A stretch of DNA of 64,000 bases. Origin: a virus. The stretch spans positions 1 to 64,000 of the IMG/VR virus record IMGVR_UViG_3300032805_000003. The stretch is one strand, 5' to 3'. The notes under the pieces are model-generated. The model saw nothing but the letters and a program-made list of their open reading frames with translations. It was not told the origin of the DNA and ran no database searches. Below, one piece after another: positions 46,778 through 55,360 of this stretch (within the stretch, counting starts at the first letter, position 1; each line of letters begins with the position of its first letter). The position numbers were made by a program, and so were the translations under genes.

Positions 46778-47722
46778 ATGGCTGACATGGCAGACAACAC
46801 CCCCGCGCACGCCGTCCGCCCGCGTTCGTTCGAACCGGAACAGAAAGCTGTCCTCGCGCTCCTGATCGCCGTCGTCGCAGTGATCCTGGTTGCCTACGGG
46901 GCGGCCGCGTCGTACGACAACCTGTGGCATCTGGCGCTCGCCCGCGGTGTGCCGTTGCCGCGGCTGATGCCGGTCGGGCTGGACGGCGGCCTGATCGGCA
47001 CCGTCGCCCTGGACCTGGCGCTCACATGGGCCGGATACCCGCTGTGGTGGCTGCGGTGGATCGCCCGCCTGTTCGCGTTCGCGACGATCGCCGCCAACGC
47101 TCTGGCGGGCTGGCCGAACCCGGTAGGCATGTTCCTGCGGATGGCCGCCCCGGCGCTGATCGTCGTCATCACTGAAGCTGTCCGGGCAGTGTTGCTCAAG
47201 CGGCGGCGGGAGATCGCCAGCGACCGGATCCCGGGTGCCCGCTGGCTGCTGGCACCACGGCAGACGTTCGCGATGTGGAAGCGGATGAAGCTGTGGAACA
47301 TCACCGTCTACAGCAAGGCAGTCACGATGGAGCTCGCCCGGCTGCGCGCGATCGAGGCGCTAGCCGACTATTACAAGACGCGGGACTGGCGCGCGCTAGC
47401 GCCCGGGTCGCTGGTCTGGATGCTGGACGCGGGTGTCCACATGGACGACGCGCTGGCGGCTGTGGCGGTTCTCACCGCCCCGCCAGAAGCCTCGCCAGAA
47501 CAGACGCCAAAGGCCCGCCAGAAGCCTCGCCAAACCAGCCGCCAGAACGCTCGCCAGAAGCCTCGCCAGGAGACCGCCGCCGCGCGCGAAAAGGCGAAGC
47601 GTCTCATGACCGACGACTGGACGATGCCGCTGGCGGATGTGGCCGCCCAGACCGGGTTGTCCGAGCGGACCGTCAGCCGGGTCCGGAGCCAGATGCCCCG
47701 CCCGCTCCGGTCCACAGGATGA
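46778..47722 (+). CDS. DUF2637 (SpdB-like) membrane protein with C-terminal helix-turn-helix
   Basis: A 314-residue product; ATG 46778 has AAAGG 8 bases upstream. Residues about 25-140 are the DUF2637 membrane domain (AASYDNLWHLALARGVPLP, PVGLDGGLIGTVALDL) with four helices, typical of actinomycete plasmid transfer/spread proteins. After a Gln/Arg/Lys-rich repeat segment the C-terminus is a helix-turn-helix (LADVAAQTGLSERTVSRVRS). Supports the view that this block derives from plasmid transfer genes. Confidence 0.85.
   Translation: MADMADNTPAHAVRPRSFEPEQKAVLALLIAVVAVILVAYGAAASYDNLWHLALARGVPLPRLMPVGLDGGLIGTVALDLALTWAGYPLWWLRWIARLFAFATIAANALAGWPNPVGMFLRMAAPALIVVITEAVRAVLLKRRREIASDRIPGARWLLAPRQTFAMWKRMKLWNITVYSKAVTMELARLRAIEALADYYKTRDWRALAPGSLVWMLDAGVHMDDALAAVAVLTAPPEASPEQTPKARQKPRQTSRQNARQKPRQETAAAREKAKRLMTDDWTMPLADVAAQTGLSERTVSRVRSQMPRPLRSTG
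47481..47570 (+). repeat. direct repeats CGCCAGAA in the DUF2637 gene
   Basis: CGCCAGAA occurs at 47481, 47493, 47516, 47540 and 47552, partly within longer units (CGCCAGAAGCCTCGCCA three times). It encodes a RQK/RQN-rich linker. Could be a simple coding repeat or a second set of DNA recognition sites. Confidence 0.6.
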
Positions 47723-47970
47723 CGGACGACTTCGGCGAGTTTCAGTTCACCAGCCTGGCCGGCGGGCTGCGCTGGCGGATCGACCGGGCTGACCCGCGCA
47801 TCCGGATCAGCGGCCAGATCGTCCGGATGGGCCTCGCCCGCGAGCTGGCACCCGGCGCCGAGCTCACCAGCGACCGGCTGGTGATCTGCGGCGAGAACCA
47901 GCGAGTGATCTACCAGATCGGGCCGTACCATCAGGACGAAGACTGGTACGAAGCCTGGTGGCCGGACTGA
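47719..47970 (+). CDS. small hypothetical protein
   Basis: An 83-residue product; ATG overlaps the previous stop (ATGA). Beta-rich sequence with many aromatic and acidic residues (YHQDEDWYEAWW at the C-terminus). No family recognised. Confidence 0.6.
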   Translation: MTDDFGEFQFTSLAGGLRWRIDRADPRIRISGQIVRMGLARELAPGAELTSDRLVICGENQRVIYQIGPYHQDEDWYEAWWPD

Positions 47971-48044
47971 ATCTGGACGCCGCGACCAGATCGTGACCGG
48001 CAGAAAGGCGCAGAAACCTGCGCTTGTCTGGTATCAATTGCGCC

Positions 48045-48647
48045 ATGGCCGACTCTGCGTCCAACGGATCCAGCCCTGCCGCCGGCGATGTCCCTGACGG
48101 TCTGCGCCCAGCCCCCGCGCTTGTCATCGCAGACTTGTTCGCCCGCAAGCTAGCCGAATTCCTGGGCTCCTGGATCGCCCAGCAGCCCCAGATGCTTGCC
48201 AGCGTCCTCGCGCAAACCAAACTCAAGCAGCCGATGTGCGCTCAATGCCTGCTGCAACGACTCCTCTGGGAAGCCAGATACGACACCGAGCTGGACGCCG
48301 CCCTGGCGACCGCTATAACCGAGAACGGGATCGCGGAACGCGCCGACCCCCGCGTCGGCAGCCTGGACCTGGCCGCGTACCTTCCCGAGCCTTTGCGACC
48401 GCATCCGTCTAAACCGTGGGACGGCGACCGGATGCCGCAAATCCTCGACGGGGTGACGTTCGCCTCAGGGTCCTGGTGCTGCCCGTTCCATATCCCGGGC
48501 GCACCCCCGCCTGACGGCGTAACCCCGCTCGCCGCAGTGCTGAACCAGCGACCGCCACTTATCGCGATGCCCGGCATCAGCCTGTCCGCGGCGGCAGCGA
48601 TAGCGATGGGCAACGTCCCGGGACTGCCGGGAGCCCCTGGACAGTGA
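48045..48647 (+). CDS. hypothetical protein with CxxC
   Basis: A 200-residue product from ATG 48045. No ribosome binding site; GTATCAATT upstream could be a -10 box of a leaderless promoter. Contains MCAQCLLQRLLWEARYDTEL and ALATAITENGIAE, then a Pro-rich end. It overlaps the next gene by 4 bases. Not recognised. Confidence 0.6.
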   Translation: MADSASNGSSPAAGDVPDGLRPAPALVIADLFARKLAEFLGSWIAQQPQMLASVLAQTKLKQPMCAQCLLQRLLWEARYDTELDAALATAITENGIAERADPRVGSLDLAAYLPEPLRPHPSKPWDGDRMPQILDGVTFASGSWCCPFHIPGAPPPDGVTPLAAVLNQRPPLIAMPGISLSAAAAIAMGNVPGLPGAPGQ

Positions 48648-49357
48648 ACTGCCCGGGCACCTGCAACGCCGAGTACCGCAAACTGAAAGCGATCTACGAC
48701 GACGCAGTCCGCCGGTACGACGCCACTCTCGCCAGCTTGCCCGACGGTGCGCCCGTGCCGGACCCGCCCCACCCGCCGCGGCTGCGCGCGTTCGAAGGCC
48801 GGCCGGTCTGGTGCGGCCGGTGCGCGTCGGTCATCCGGATCCAGCTGGCCGAACTCGACGAGCTAGCCGCGTTGCTGGCCGCGCTCCCGCCCGGGATCCG
48901 GCCCGCGTCTGACACGCCGCGTAACCCGGGGAAAGTAGACGGCACACCGGCTATCCAGTCACCGTCACCCGCCGGTGACGACCTGGACGAGCTAGAACGC
49001 TGGCTCGCCGGCTGGGAACGAGACTGGCGGCATGCCCGCGGCTGGCCGTCGCCGCCGAAACGAGGTGTGCTGGCCACCCCGATCACCACGATGGTCGCCT
49101 GGCTCGGGCTGCGCCTTGACGCCATCGTCGCCGACGCGGACTACGGGGAACGGTTCGGGCTGGAAACCTTCCGCTGGCACCGGGTCATGCGCCGGAAATC
49201 GCACGCCGCGTCGTTCTCCCGCTTCGTCAGGCAACCGTGCCCCAGCTGCAAGAGATACACCCTGTGGGAGAAAGTCGGCGAACCGTATATCTCATGCGTT
49301 TACGAGCCGTGCGCCCGCCGGCTGACCCGCGAAGACCTCGAGCGGGAGTCAGCGTGA
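48644..49357 (+). CDS. zinc-ribbon hypothetical protein
   Basis: A 237-residue product from GTG 48644. N-terminal CPGTCNAEYRKLKAIYDDAV, internal WCGRCASVI and C-terminal CPSCKRYTLWEKVGEPYISC suggest two zinc-binding parts around a helical middle (VAWLGLRLDAIVADADYGE). Pattern is common in actinophages near the terminase, function unknown. Confidence 0.65.
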   Translation: MNCPGTCNAEYRKLKAIYDDAVRRYDATLASLPDGAPVPDPPHPPRLRAFEGRPVWCGRCASVIRIQLAELDELAALLAALPPGIRPASDTPRNPGKVDGTPAIQSPSPAGDDLDELERWLAGWERDWRHARGWPSPPKRGVLATPITTMVAWLGLRLDAIVADADYGERFGLETFRWHRVMRRKSHAASFSRFVRQPCPSCKRYTLWEKVGEPYISCVYEPCARRLTREDLERESA

Positions 49358-49674
49358 ACCCGGTGTTGACCGCACCGCCGGCGCCTGTGTACAGTGGCGC
49401 CAGCGAGACACGTATGCCCTGGCCAGAGCCAGGGCTTTCTGTTTCTCCGGATCAGGTCGCCGCCCGGTACTTCACCATCGCCAGCGTGCCGTTGCTGACC
49501 GCTCCCGAGCTCGGCCAGATGCTCGGTATCCGGACCCGGACGATCTATGAATGGCGCCGGCGCGGGTTCCTGCGCGAACGCGGCCTGGACGACCAGGGCA
49601 GGTGGCTGTTCGACGTCGCTGAAGTCGCCGAAGTGCACGCCACCCCCGGCTGCCGCAGGCGGGATCTCCGGTGA
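49354..49674 (+). CDS. MerR-like helix-turn-helix protein
   Basis: A 106-residue product from GTG 49354, overlapping the previous stop. C-terminal half LTAPELGQMLGIRTRTIYEW, RRRGFLRERGLDDQGRWLFD is a MerR/excisionase-type helix-turn-helix with wing. May regulate late genes or act on packaging DNA. Confidence 0.72.
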   Translation: MNPVLTAPPAPVYSGASETRMPWPEPGLSVSPDQVAARYFTIASVPLLTAPELGQMLGIRTRTIYEWRRRGFLRERGLDDQGRWLFDVAEVAEVHATPGCRRRDLR

Positions 49675-49964
49675 GCGTTTCCCCGGCGTGGGTCCAGCAG
49701 ACCCTGTTCCAGCTGTACGGCCAGCTGGCTACCGCCCAGCAGTCGCTGGCGATGGCCCGTGACCTTGAGATGGAAGCCAAGTACGAGCATGACCGGGGCC
49801 CGATCGACCCGGGGCTTCGCGCGGAGACAGGTTCAGGCGGCCTGCTGGTTCGCGGCCTGACGCTTCTCGCACGCCGCCTCGGACTTGCACACCTGACGGC
49901 TCTGGGGGCGCGGGAAGACGAACCCGCACCTGACGCACTCGCTGACTTTGCCCGGCCCGGCTGA
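49671..49964 (+). CDS. small hypothetical protein, C-terminus uncertain
   Basis: A 97-residue frame from GTG 49671, overlapping the previous stop. The N-terminal ~45 residues (SPAWVQQTLFQLYGQLATAQ, MARDLEMEAKYEHDRG) look like a real helical protein. The remainder runs antisense through the end of the convergent regulator gene, a ~130-bp overlap that is suspicious. Confidence 0.45.
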   Translation: MSVSPAWVQQTLFQLYGQLATAQQSLAMARDLEMEAKYEHDRGPIDPGLRAETGSGGLLVRGLTLLARRLGLAHLTALGAREDEPAPDALADFARPG

Positions 49965-50261
49965 GGCTTCGATCGCGTCGTTCGCTGCGTCGGCCGCAGC
50001 CTGCCCGGGGTCGCGCCCGTCCTCGAGCGCGGCGGCCGCAGCGGCGCACGCTGCCCGCTCGGCCGCGTTCTCGGCGGCAGACCGGAGCGAGTGACGCCGG
50101 ACCCGGTCACGGATGGTGCTGACGGCGACGCCCATCTGGCGGGCGGTCTCGGCGTAGCTCCGGCCAGTGTCGACGTACATGTCGAACGCCATCTTGTCGA
50201 GCTCGGCCAGCGCGGCGGCGGCCTGGACCTCGGACAGAGGGGTCTGGGTGAGTGCAGCCAT
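49833..50261 (-). CDS. helix-turn-helix / zinc-finger regulator candidate (paralog of 12.1 kb gene)
   Basis: A 142-residue product from ATG 50261 (AGGAGG, 6-base spacing). N-terminal helix-turn-helix (SYAETARQMGVAVSTIRDRV), an Ala-rich linker, and a C-terminal finger (CVRCGFVFPRPQ, CKSEAACEKRQ) nearly identical in pattern to the finger of the 12076-12663 product. The only leftward gene in this area, with its own copy of the conserved promoter. Confidence 0.75.
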   Translation of the reverse strand: MAALTQTPLSEVQAAAALAELDKMAFDMYVDTGRSYAETARQMGVAVSTIRDRVRRHSLRSAAENAAERAACAAAAAALEDGRDPGQAAADAANDAIEASAGPGKVSECVRCGFVFPRPQSRQVCKSEAACEKRQAANQQAA

Positions 50262-50286
50262 CGGATCCTCCTGAAGTTCATGTCGT

Positions 50287-50335
50287 TGTGATGTAGACGA
50301 CTCTACGGCAAGCCTCCCAACCTACGCAACACGTA
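50287..50335 (-). promoter_or_regulatory. conserved early promoter element, copy 6
   Basis: Minus strand: -35 TTGCGT (50324-50329), 18-bp spacer, -10 TAGAGT (50300-50305), dyad GTAG-N6-CTAC at 50293-50306. Drives the regulator at 49.8-50.3 kb. Confidence 0.8.
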
Positions 50336-50358
50336 TTGCCGAACTTTCCGGAGGTGGC

Positions 50359-50901
50359 GTGGCCGGCGAGATCACCCAGTTCCCGCACTGTGACCAGCGC
50401 ATCCTCCACGCCCCCGGCGAATGCGAGTTCTGCGACCGCCACCCCGGATGGCAGCAGCTACGGCAAGCATGGGGGATCGCGTTCACCGGCCACCCGCCGC
50501 GCGCCGGCTTGCCGAAATGCGGCCGCCGGATGCGCAACACCTTCCCCGGCTACGGCAGCGACAAAATCCGCTGCCAGCAACCCGCCGGCCATCAAGACGA
50601 ATGCCGCCCGTACCCGGCGTGGGACGTGCTGCCATGCCCAGCCGACGCAACCCGCCCGCCCGGCGCCTCGAATGATCACCGCCGCTGGGGCGGCAACAAG
50701 CCCACCACAGCCGCAAGCAACCCGGCCTGGCCCGCCGAAACAACCGCCAGCAAGATCCTGTACGGCGACAAAGGCGGCCGCCAGCTCTGGCCGCTACGCG
50801 AACAGATCACCCGCCGGGCCCGCCGCCCGATCGAGAACTGGCGCATGCGACACCGCGGCTGGCGACGCGACGGCCCGTTCTGGATCCGGAAGCACTCCTG
50901 A
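50359..50901 (+). CDS. Cys-rich hypothetical protein
   Basis: A 180-residue product from GTG 50359 (GGAGG upstream). Cys pairs: CDQ, CEFCDRHPGW, CGRRM, CQQPAGHQDEC, suggesting zinc sites; C-terminus is Trp/Arg-rich. Just upstream of the terminase genes. Not recognised. Confidence 0.6.
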   Translation: MAGEITQFPHCDQRILHAPGECEFCDRHPGWQQLRQAWGIAFTGHPPRAGLPKCGRRMRNTFPGYGSDKIRCQQPAGHQDECRPYPAWDVLPCPADATRPPGASNDHRRWGGNKPTTAASNPAWPAETTASKILYGDKGGRQLWPLREQITRRARRPIENWRMRHRGWRRDGPFWIRKHS

Positions 50902-50953
50902 CCAGCTTTTTCGACGAACCCCATCAGCCCATCGCAAACCACCTGGAGGTCCG

Positions 50954-51475
50954 ATGGCTCAGGGTCGCAAACGCGGGCTGGAACAGCGCGAGAAAGACCT
51001 CCGCGCGCTGGAAGCCCGCCGCCGTAACCTGACCTACCACCAGATCGCCGCCAACCTCGGCTACTCGTCAGTGTCGGGAGCGTACGCCGCAGTCCAGCGC
51101 GCGCTCGAAGACAGCGTCCGCGAAGCAAGCGACGCGGTCCGGCAGCTGGAGCTTGACCGGCTGGACGAGCTCGCCCGCCACATGTACCGGATGCTGGCCG
51201 CCAGGCATGTGGTGGTGATCCAGAGCGGGAAAGACGCCGGCAAGCTGGTGACCGACGACGATACCGGGTTGCCGTTGCAAGACTGGGCGCCGGTCGAACG
51301 GGCTGTAGCCCGCCTCCAGTCCATCAGCGAAAGCCGCCGGAGGCTGCTGGGGCTGGACGCGCCAGTCCGCACGAAGGTGGAAGTGATCACCCGCGACCAG
51401 GTCGAAGACGCGATCATGCAGCTGGAGGCCCAGATTGCCCAGCGCGAGCGGGCTGCCGCCGAAGCTGCTGGTTGA
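50954..51475 (+). CDS. terminase small subunit candidate
   Basis: A 173-residue product from ATG 50954 (GGAGGT upstream). N-terminal helix-turn-helix (LTYHQIAANLGYSSVSGAYA) followed by coiled-coil helices (DRLDELARHMYRMLAARHVV) and a C-terminal VEVITRDQVEDAIMQLEAQI helix. Small terminase subunits bind packaging-site DNA and lie directly before the large subunit, as here (genes overlap). Confidence 0.75.
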   Translation: MAQGRKRGLEQREKDLRALEARRRNLTYHQIAANLGYSSVSGAYAAVQRALEDSVREASDAVRQLELDRLDELARHMYRMLAARHVVVIQSGKDAGKLVTDDDTGLPLQDWAPVERAVARLQSISESRRRLLGLDAPVRTKVEVITRDQVEDAIMQLEAQIAQRERAAAEAAG

Positions 51476-53048
51476 AGCGCCGGAAGACCGGCTTCGCCGG
51501 CTGAAAGAGCTTCAGGACCAGTGGGAGGCGCTGGAGAAGATCCGGCTCGCTGAACTGGACGTGTTCGACCTGATCGGCTACAGCCCGTCGCCGAAGCAAG
51601 CCGAGTTCCATGCAGCCCGCGAGTTCGACATCTTGTACGGCGGCGCGGCCGGCGGCGGCAAGTCGGCGGCGCTGGTCGCCGAAGGCCTCAGAGCGTGCGC
51701 CCGCTACCCGGGCCTGCGGTGCCTGCTGGTGCGCCGCACGTACGACGAGCTCGAGGAATCCATCTTCCCGGCGCTCCGCAAGTTCCACATGGGCGAGCCG
51801 GTCGGCGCACGATGGAACGGCACCACCCGCGAGCTCAGCTTCACCAACGGCAGCTTGTTCCGGTTCCGGTACATGGAAACCCTCGCCCACGCCTCCAGGA
51901 GACAAGGCGGCGAGTACCAGCTGCTGCTGGTCGACGAGCTCACGCTGATGGTCCCCGGCGTCGTCGACATCCTCCGTTTCGAACGCCTCCGCGCCTCCGG
52001 TGACCAGCCGATCATCGGGGTCCGGTGCACCAGCAACCCGGGCGGCCCCGGCCACGGCCAGGTCAAAGCCCGCTATATCGACGCCACCCGCCATGGCCAG
52101 CGGATCGTCACCGACGAAAACGGGCTGACGATCCGGTTCATCCACGCGAAAGCGACTGACAACCCGCACCTGGACCCGGGTTACCAGCAACGCCTCGACG
52201 CGATCCCGGACCCGGCCCGCCGGGCGGCGATGCGCGACGGAGACTGGGACCAGTTCGCCGGCATGGTCTTCAAAGAGTTCCGGCGAGATCTGCACACCGT
52301 CGACCCGGTCCAGCTGCCGTTGTCCTGGCGCCGGTACAACGGCATCGACTGGGGATTCGCCGCCCCGTGGGCTGTCCTGTGGGGCGCGCTGGACGAAGAC
52401 GGCCGGGTCTGGATCTACCGGGAGATTTACCGGACCCACGTCGGTGAAGCCGACCAGGCGCGCAGCATCCTGGCGGCGGAAGCTGACGGAGAGCACGTCA
52501 GCGTCCGGTACGCCGACGACGCGATGTGGGCCACCCGCGGCGACGCGAAACCGATCTCAGAGGTCTACGCGGAGGAAGCGGTCCCGCTGACGCAAGCCGG
52601 CTCGTCCGCAGGCAGCCGGATCGCGGGCTGGCAACGGATCCACAGCTACATGCGGGAAGGGCCAGCGTGCCAGCTGCACCGGGCCGAAGGCCGGGACACC
52701 TGCCCGATGATCCATTTCTTCCGGACCTGCGAGAACCTGCTGTCCGAGCTTACGAACATCCCGTACGCCACCACCGGCAACCCGGAAGACACCGACCCGA
52801 ACGCGCCAGATCACGCGTGTGACGCTCTCCGGTACCTGCTGATCAACCTGGGAACCGGACCCCAGTTCGTCATCCTGGCCGACGCCCCCAAGCCGCTGGA
52901 AGCCGACGGGGTGGAAGTGCTCCAGCCGGCCGGGTCGTTCGCTGTCCGGCCCGATCCGGCGGACATCCTGTTCGGGTCATCCAGCCAGGCTGCTGCCGAC
53001 AGCGACGGGCCTCGCGCCGGCGCGACCCAGAAAGCTCCCTGGATGTGA
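51435..53048 (+). CDS. terL: terminase large subunit
   Basis: A 537-residue packaging motor; the start is uncertain (TTG 51435 is the first, overlapping the small subunit by 41 bases). Walker A is GGAAGGGKSAAL (about residues 72-83), Walker B LLLVDELTLM (about 173-182), coupling region RCTSNPGGPGH. Nuclease domain: YNGIDWGFAAPWAVLW (first Asp), later VRYADDAMWA and DHACDALRYLL (acidic residues). It pumps DNA into the prohead and cuts concatemers. Confidence 0.94.
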   Translation: MPSASGLPPKLLVEAPEDRLRRLKELQDQWEALEKIRLAELDVFDLIGYSPSPKQAEFHAAREFDILYGGAAGGGKSAALVAEGLRACARYPGLRCLLVRRTYDELEESIFPALRKFHMGEPVGARWNGTTRELSFTNGSLFRFRYMETLAHASRRQGGEYQLLLVDELTLMVPGVVDILRFERLRASGDQPIIGVRCTSNPGGPGHGQVKARYIDATRHGQRIVTDENGLTIRFIHAKATDNPHLDPGYQQRLDAIPDPARRAAMRDGDWDQFAGMVFKEFRRDLHTVDPVQLPLSWRRYNGIDWGFAAPWAVLWGALDEDGRVWIYREIYRTHVGEADQARSILAAEADGEHVSVRYADDAMWATRGDAKPISEVYAEEAVPLTQAGSSAGSRIAGWQRIHSYMREGPACQLHRAEGRDTCPMIHFFRTCENLLSELTNIPYATTGNPEDTDPNAPDHACDALRYLLINLGTGPQFVILADAPKPLEADGVEVLQPAGSFAVRPDPADILFGSSSQAAADSDGPRAGATQKAPWM

Positions 53049-53055
53049 CCCGGAC

Positions 53056-53313
53056 ATGTCCGGACATCTTCCCTCGCCGCCGCAGGTCGCACCCGAACCA
53101 GCCAGTAACAGATCATGGGCGGGACGGACCGAGACGGACCGGCTGACGGTGATGAACACCTGGCGCCGGCAGGCCGCCGTCTCCTACGGCGTCCCTCGCC
53201 GCAAACTGCGGCTGGTGTTCTGGTGCGAGAACGACCACGACATGGTCACCTGGATGGCCTGCCCTGACGACAACCCGTGCTGCTGGTTCTGCGGCCAGCC
53301 CGGCCGACGATGA
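53056..53313 (+). CDS. small Cys-rich hypothetical protein
   Basis: An 85-residue frame from ATG 53056; a later ATG at 53152 would give a 53-residue protein that contains all the conserved-looking part (CENDHDMVTWMACPDDNPCC, WFCGQPG). Likely a zinc protein. Not recognised. Confidence 0.5.
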   Translation: MSGHLPSPPQVAPEPASNRSWAGRTETDRLTVMNTWRRQAAVSYGVPRRKLRLVFWCENDHDMVTWMACPDDNPCCWFCGQPGRR

Positions 53314-53331
53314 TCACCTGGGAGGTCGGCC

Positions 53332-55323
53332 GTGCCTCTCCGTGATTACCTGCCTGCGCCGCGGCCGAAAGGACGGCACCACGCCCCGCCGGTGATCACC
53401 GAAGCCGCGCCCCAGTACACCCGCGCCCAAGGCGCCCAGAACCGGGTGACACCGTCTCCCGAGCGCGCAGGGTTCGTCTGGGGCATCCCCCCGGGCGGGC
53501 TGGATGAATACAACCAGGCCACCGGCGCCAGCACCCAGACCGACCGTAAATCCCTCATGCAACAGCTGTACGAGGGATACGTCGCCTGCCCGTGGGCCTG
53601 GTCGTGCGTTCAGGCGATCGCCCGCACAGTCACCAGCGGCGGGCTGGTCACCCAATGGGACGGCGACACCGACAACGCGAACCCGAAAGCCCCGGACAAG
53701 CCAGACAACGTGCTGGCGCTGGAACGGCTGCTGGCGTTCGTCAACCCGCAGCAGAACATCCGCCAGCTGTGCCGGAACATCATCGCCGACTTGCAAGTCT
53801 TCGCCGACGCCTACATCGAGATCGTCTGGTGGGGGAACCTGCCGGTCGCGTTGTACAACCAGGACAGCCCGACGACGTACCCGGTCGCTGACGAACACGG
53901 CGCGATCACCAAATACGTCCAGATCACCGACTTCGGCCAGCGCGCCAGCTTTGACCCGCGCGAGATCATCCATATCTCGCTGGACGCAGCCCGCCCCGGC
54001 GTCCAGGGCGTGTCCCCGATGCAAGCCGCCTTGCTGCCGGTGACCGCCTGGCTGTTCGCTGCTGCAGACGGGAAAGAAGGCTTCCGCAAAGGCCTGCCCC
54101 CGTCGTTCCACGCCGACTTCCCCGGCGGGGCGCAAGAGAAAGAGATGCGCCTGTGGCGCGACCAGTACTACACCCAGAACCTGGGCGCCCGGAACATCGG
54201 AACCCCGGTGATCACCAAAGGCGGTGTCCGGCTCACCGAACTCCAGCAAGGCCGGATCGCGGACGTCCTCCAGTTCAAGAACCAGTGCCGGGACGAGATC
54301 TTCGCCACCTTCGGCGTCCCGCCGTCGAAAGCGACAGTGATCGAATCCGGCAACCTGGGCGGCGGCACCGGGGAAGCGCAAGACAAGTCGTACCGGATCG
54401 ACACCTGCGACCCGATCGCCGAGCTGGTTGAAGAAGCGTTCAACTATGCGCTGACCCAGCAGGCGTTCGGCATCGACGACTGGCACCTCGAGTTCGTCGA
54501 CACCGACTACCGGGACTCTCAGGTGATCGAGCAGATCCGGGACATGCGGCTCCGGAACGGGTCATGGACCCGGAACCGGTACTCCGCTGAAATCGGCGAA
54601 CCGCCGGTCGAAGGCGGCGACGACGCAGTCCTGGTCGACCGGCAGAACCTGGTGCTCTGGTCAGACATGCGAGCCATGTCCGCGGCGATGGTCGCGTCGA
54701 AACAGCCGGCTGGCCAGCAGCTTGCGGCGCTCCAGCCAGGTACCCAGCCGCCAGCCAGCCCGCCCGCCCCGGACGACCAGGACGACGACCAGGATCCGGA
54801 TGCCCGCGAGACAGCCCGCCGGTACGCGACGGCGTACCGGATCCGGCTGGCCGCGGCGCTGAAAGCGCTGCCGGTCCTCACCGAAGCACATCCGGCGCTC
54901 GCTGACGCCAGCCAGGCTGTTTATGACCAGCTGGCGCAAAACTTCCCTGCCCGGTCGATCGGCTGGGTGCGTGACCTGGAATGGGAAGGACCGGTGCGAG
55001 TCCCGGCTGACCATATCGACGTCCAGCATGCAGACGAGTGGGCCGCCAGCCATGACGGACGTTTGCCCAAGTTCGTCAAAAAGCTGAAGCGACGCCAGCG
55101 CAACGGCCGCGAGCTCAAGCCGGCGGTGTATGTCCGGACCCCCGGCCAGCCGAAAGACGTGATCGTCGACGGGCATCACCGGACGCTGGCGTACCTGGAC
55201 CAGGGGCAAGCACCGCTGGCGTACATCGGGCGGGCGTCCAGCGACCAGGGCCCGTGGGACGAGCTTCACGCCGCCCAGTATCCGGATCATCACCACCGGC
55301 CGGATGACAACCAGATGCAGTAA
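53332..55323 (+). CDS. portal protein fused to a C-terminal ParB-like domain
   Basis: A 663-residue protein from GTG 53332 (GGGAGG upstream). Residues about 55-450 are an HK97-type portal (CPWAWSCVQAIARTVTSGGL, DAYIEIVWWGNLPVALYN, EIIHISLDAARPGVQGVSPM, FATFGVPPSKATVIE). After a Pro/Asp linker, residues about 560-635 resemble a ParB/sulfiredoxin domain (VRVPADHIDVQHADEW, PKDVIVDGHHRTLAYLDQG). The portal forms the DNA entry ring; the added domain may act on DNA at ejection or during assembly. Confidence 0.9.
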   Translation: MPLRDYLPAPRPKGRHHAPPVITEAAPQYTRAQGAQNRVTPSPERAGFVWGIPPGGLDEYNQATGASTQTDRKSLMQQLYEGYVACPWAWSCVQAIARTVTSGGLVTQWDGDTDNANPKAPDKPDNVLALERLLAFVNPQQNIRQLCRNIIADLQVFADAYIEIVWWGNLPVALYNQDSPTTYPVADEHGAITKYVQITDFGQRASFDPREIIHISLDAARPGVQGVSPMQAALLPVTAWLFAAADGKEGFRKGLPPSFHADFPGGAQEKEMRLWRDQYYTQNLGARNIGTPVITKGGVRLTELQQGRIADVLQFKNQCRDEIFATFGVPPSKATVIESGNLGGGTGEAQDKSYRIDTCDPIAELVEEAFNYALTQQAFGIDDWHLEFVDTDYRDSQVIEQIRDMRLRNGSWTRNRYSAEIGEPPVEGGDDAVLVDRQNLVLWSDMRAMSAAMVASKQPAGQQLAALQPGTQPPASPPAPDDQDDDQDPDARETARRYATAYRIRLAAALKALPVLTEAHPALADASQAVYDQLAQNFPARSIGWVRDLEWEGPVRVPADHIDVQHADEWAASHDGRLPKFVKKLKRRQRNGRELKPAVYVRTPGQPKDVIVDGHHRTLAYLDQGQAPLAYIGRASSDQGPWDELHAAQYPDHHHRPDDNQMQ

Positions 55324-55360
55324 CCAGCGAACGTCACCGCCAGCCGGTACTATCAGGCGC

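Noticed and set aside
49472-50281. 269-codon minus-strand frame overlapping the HTH/zinc regulator
   Set aside because: Ser/Arg/Pro-rich shadow in a different frame; the regulator at 49833-50261 has a clear start and recognisable motifs.
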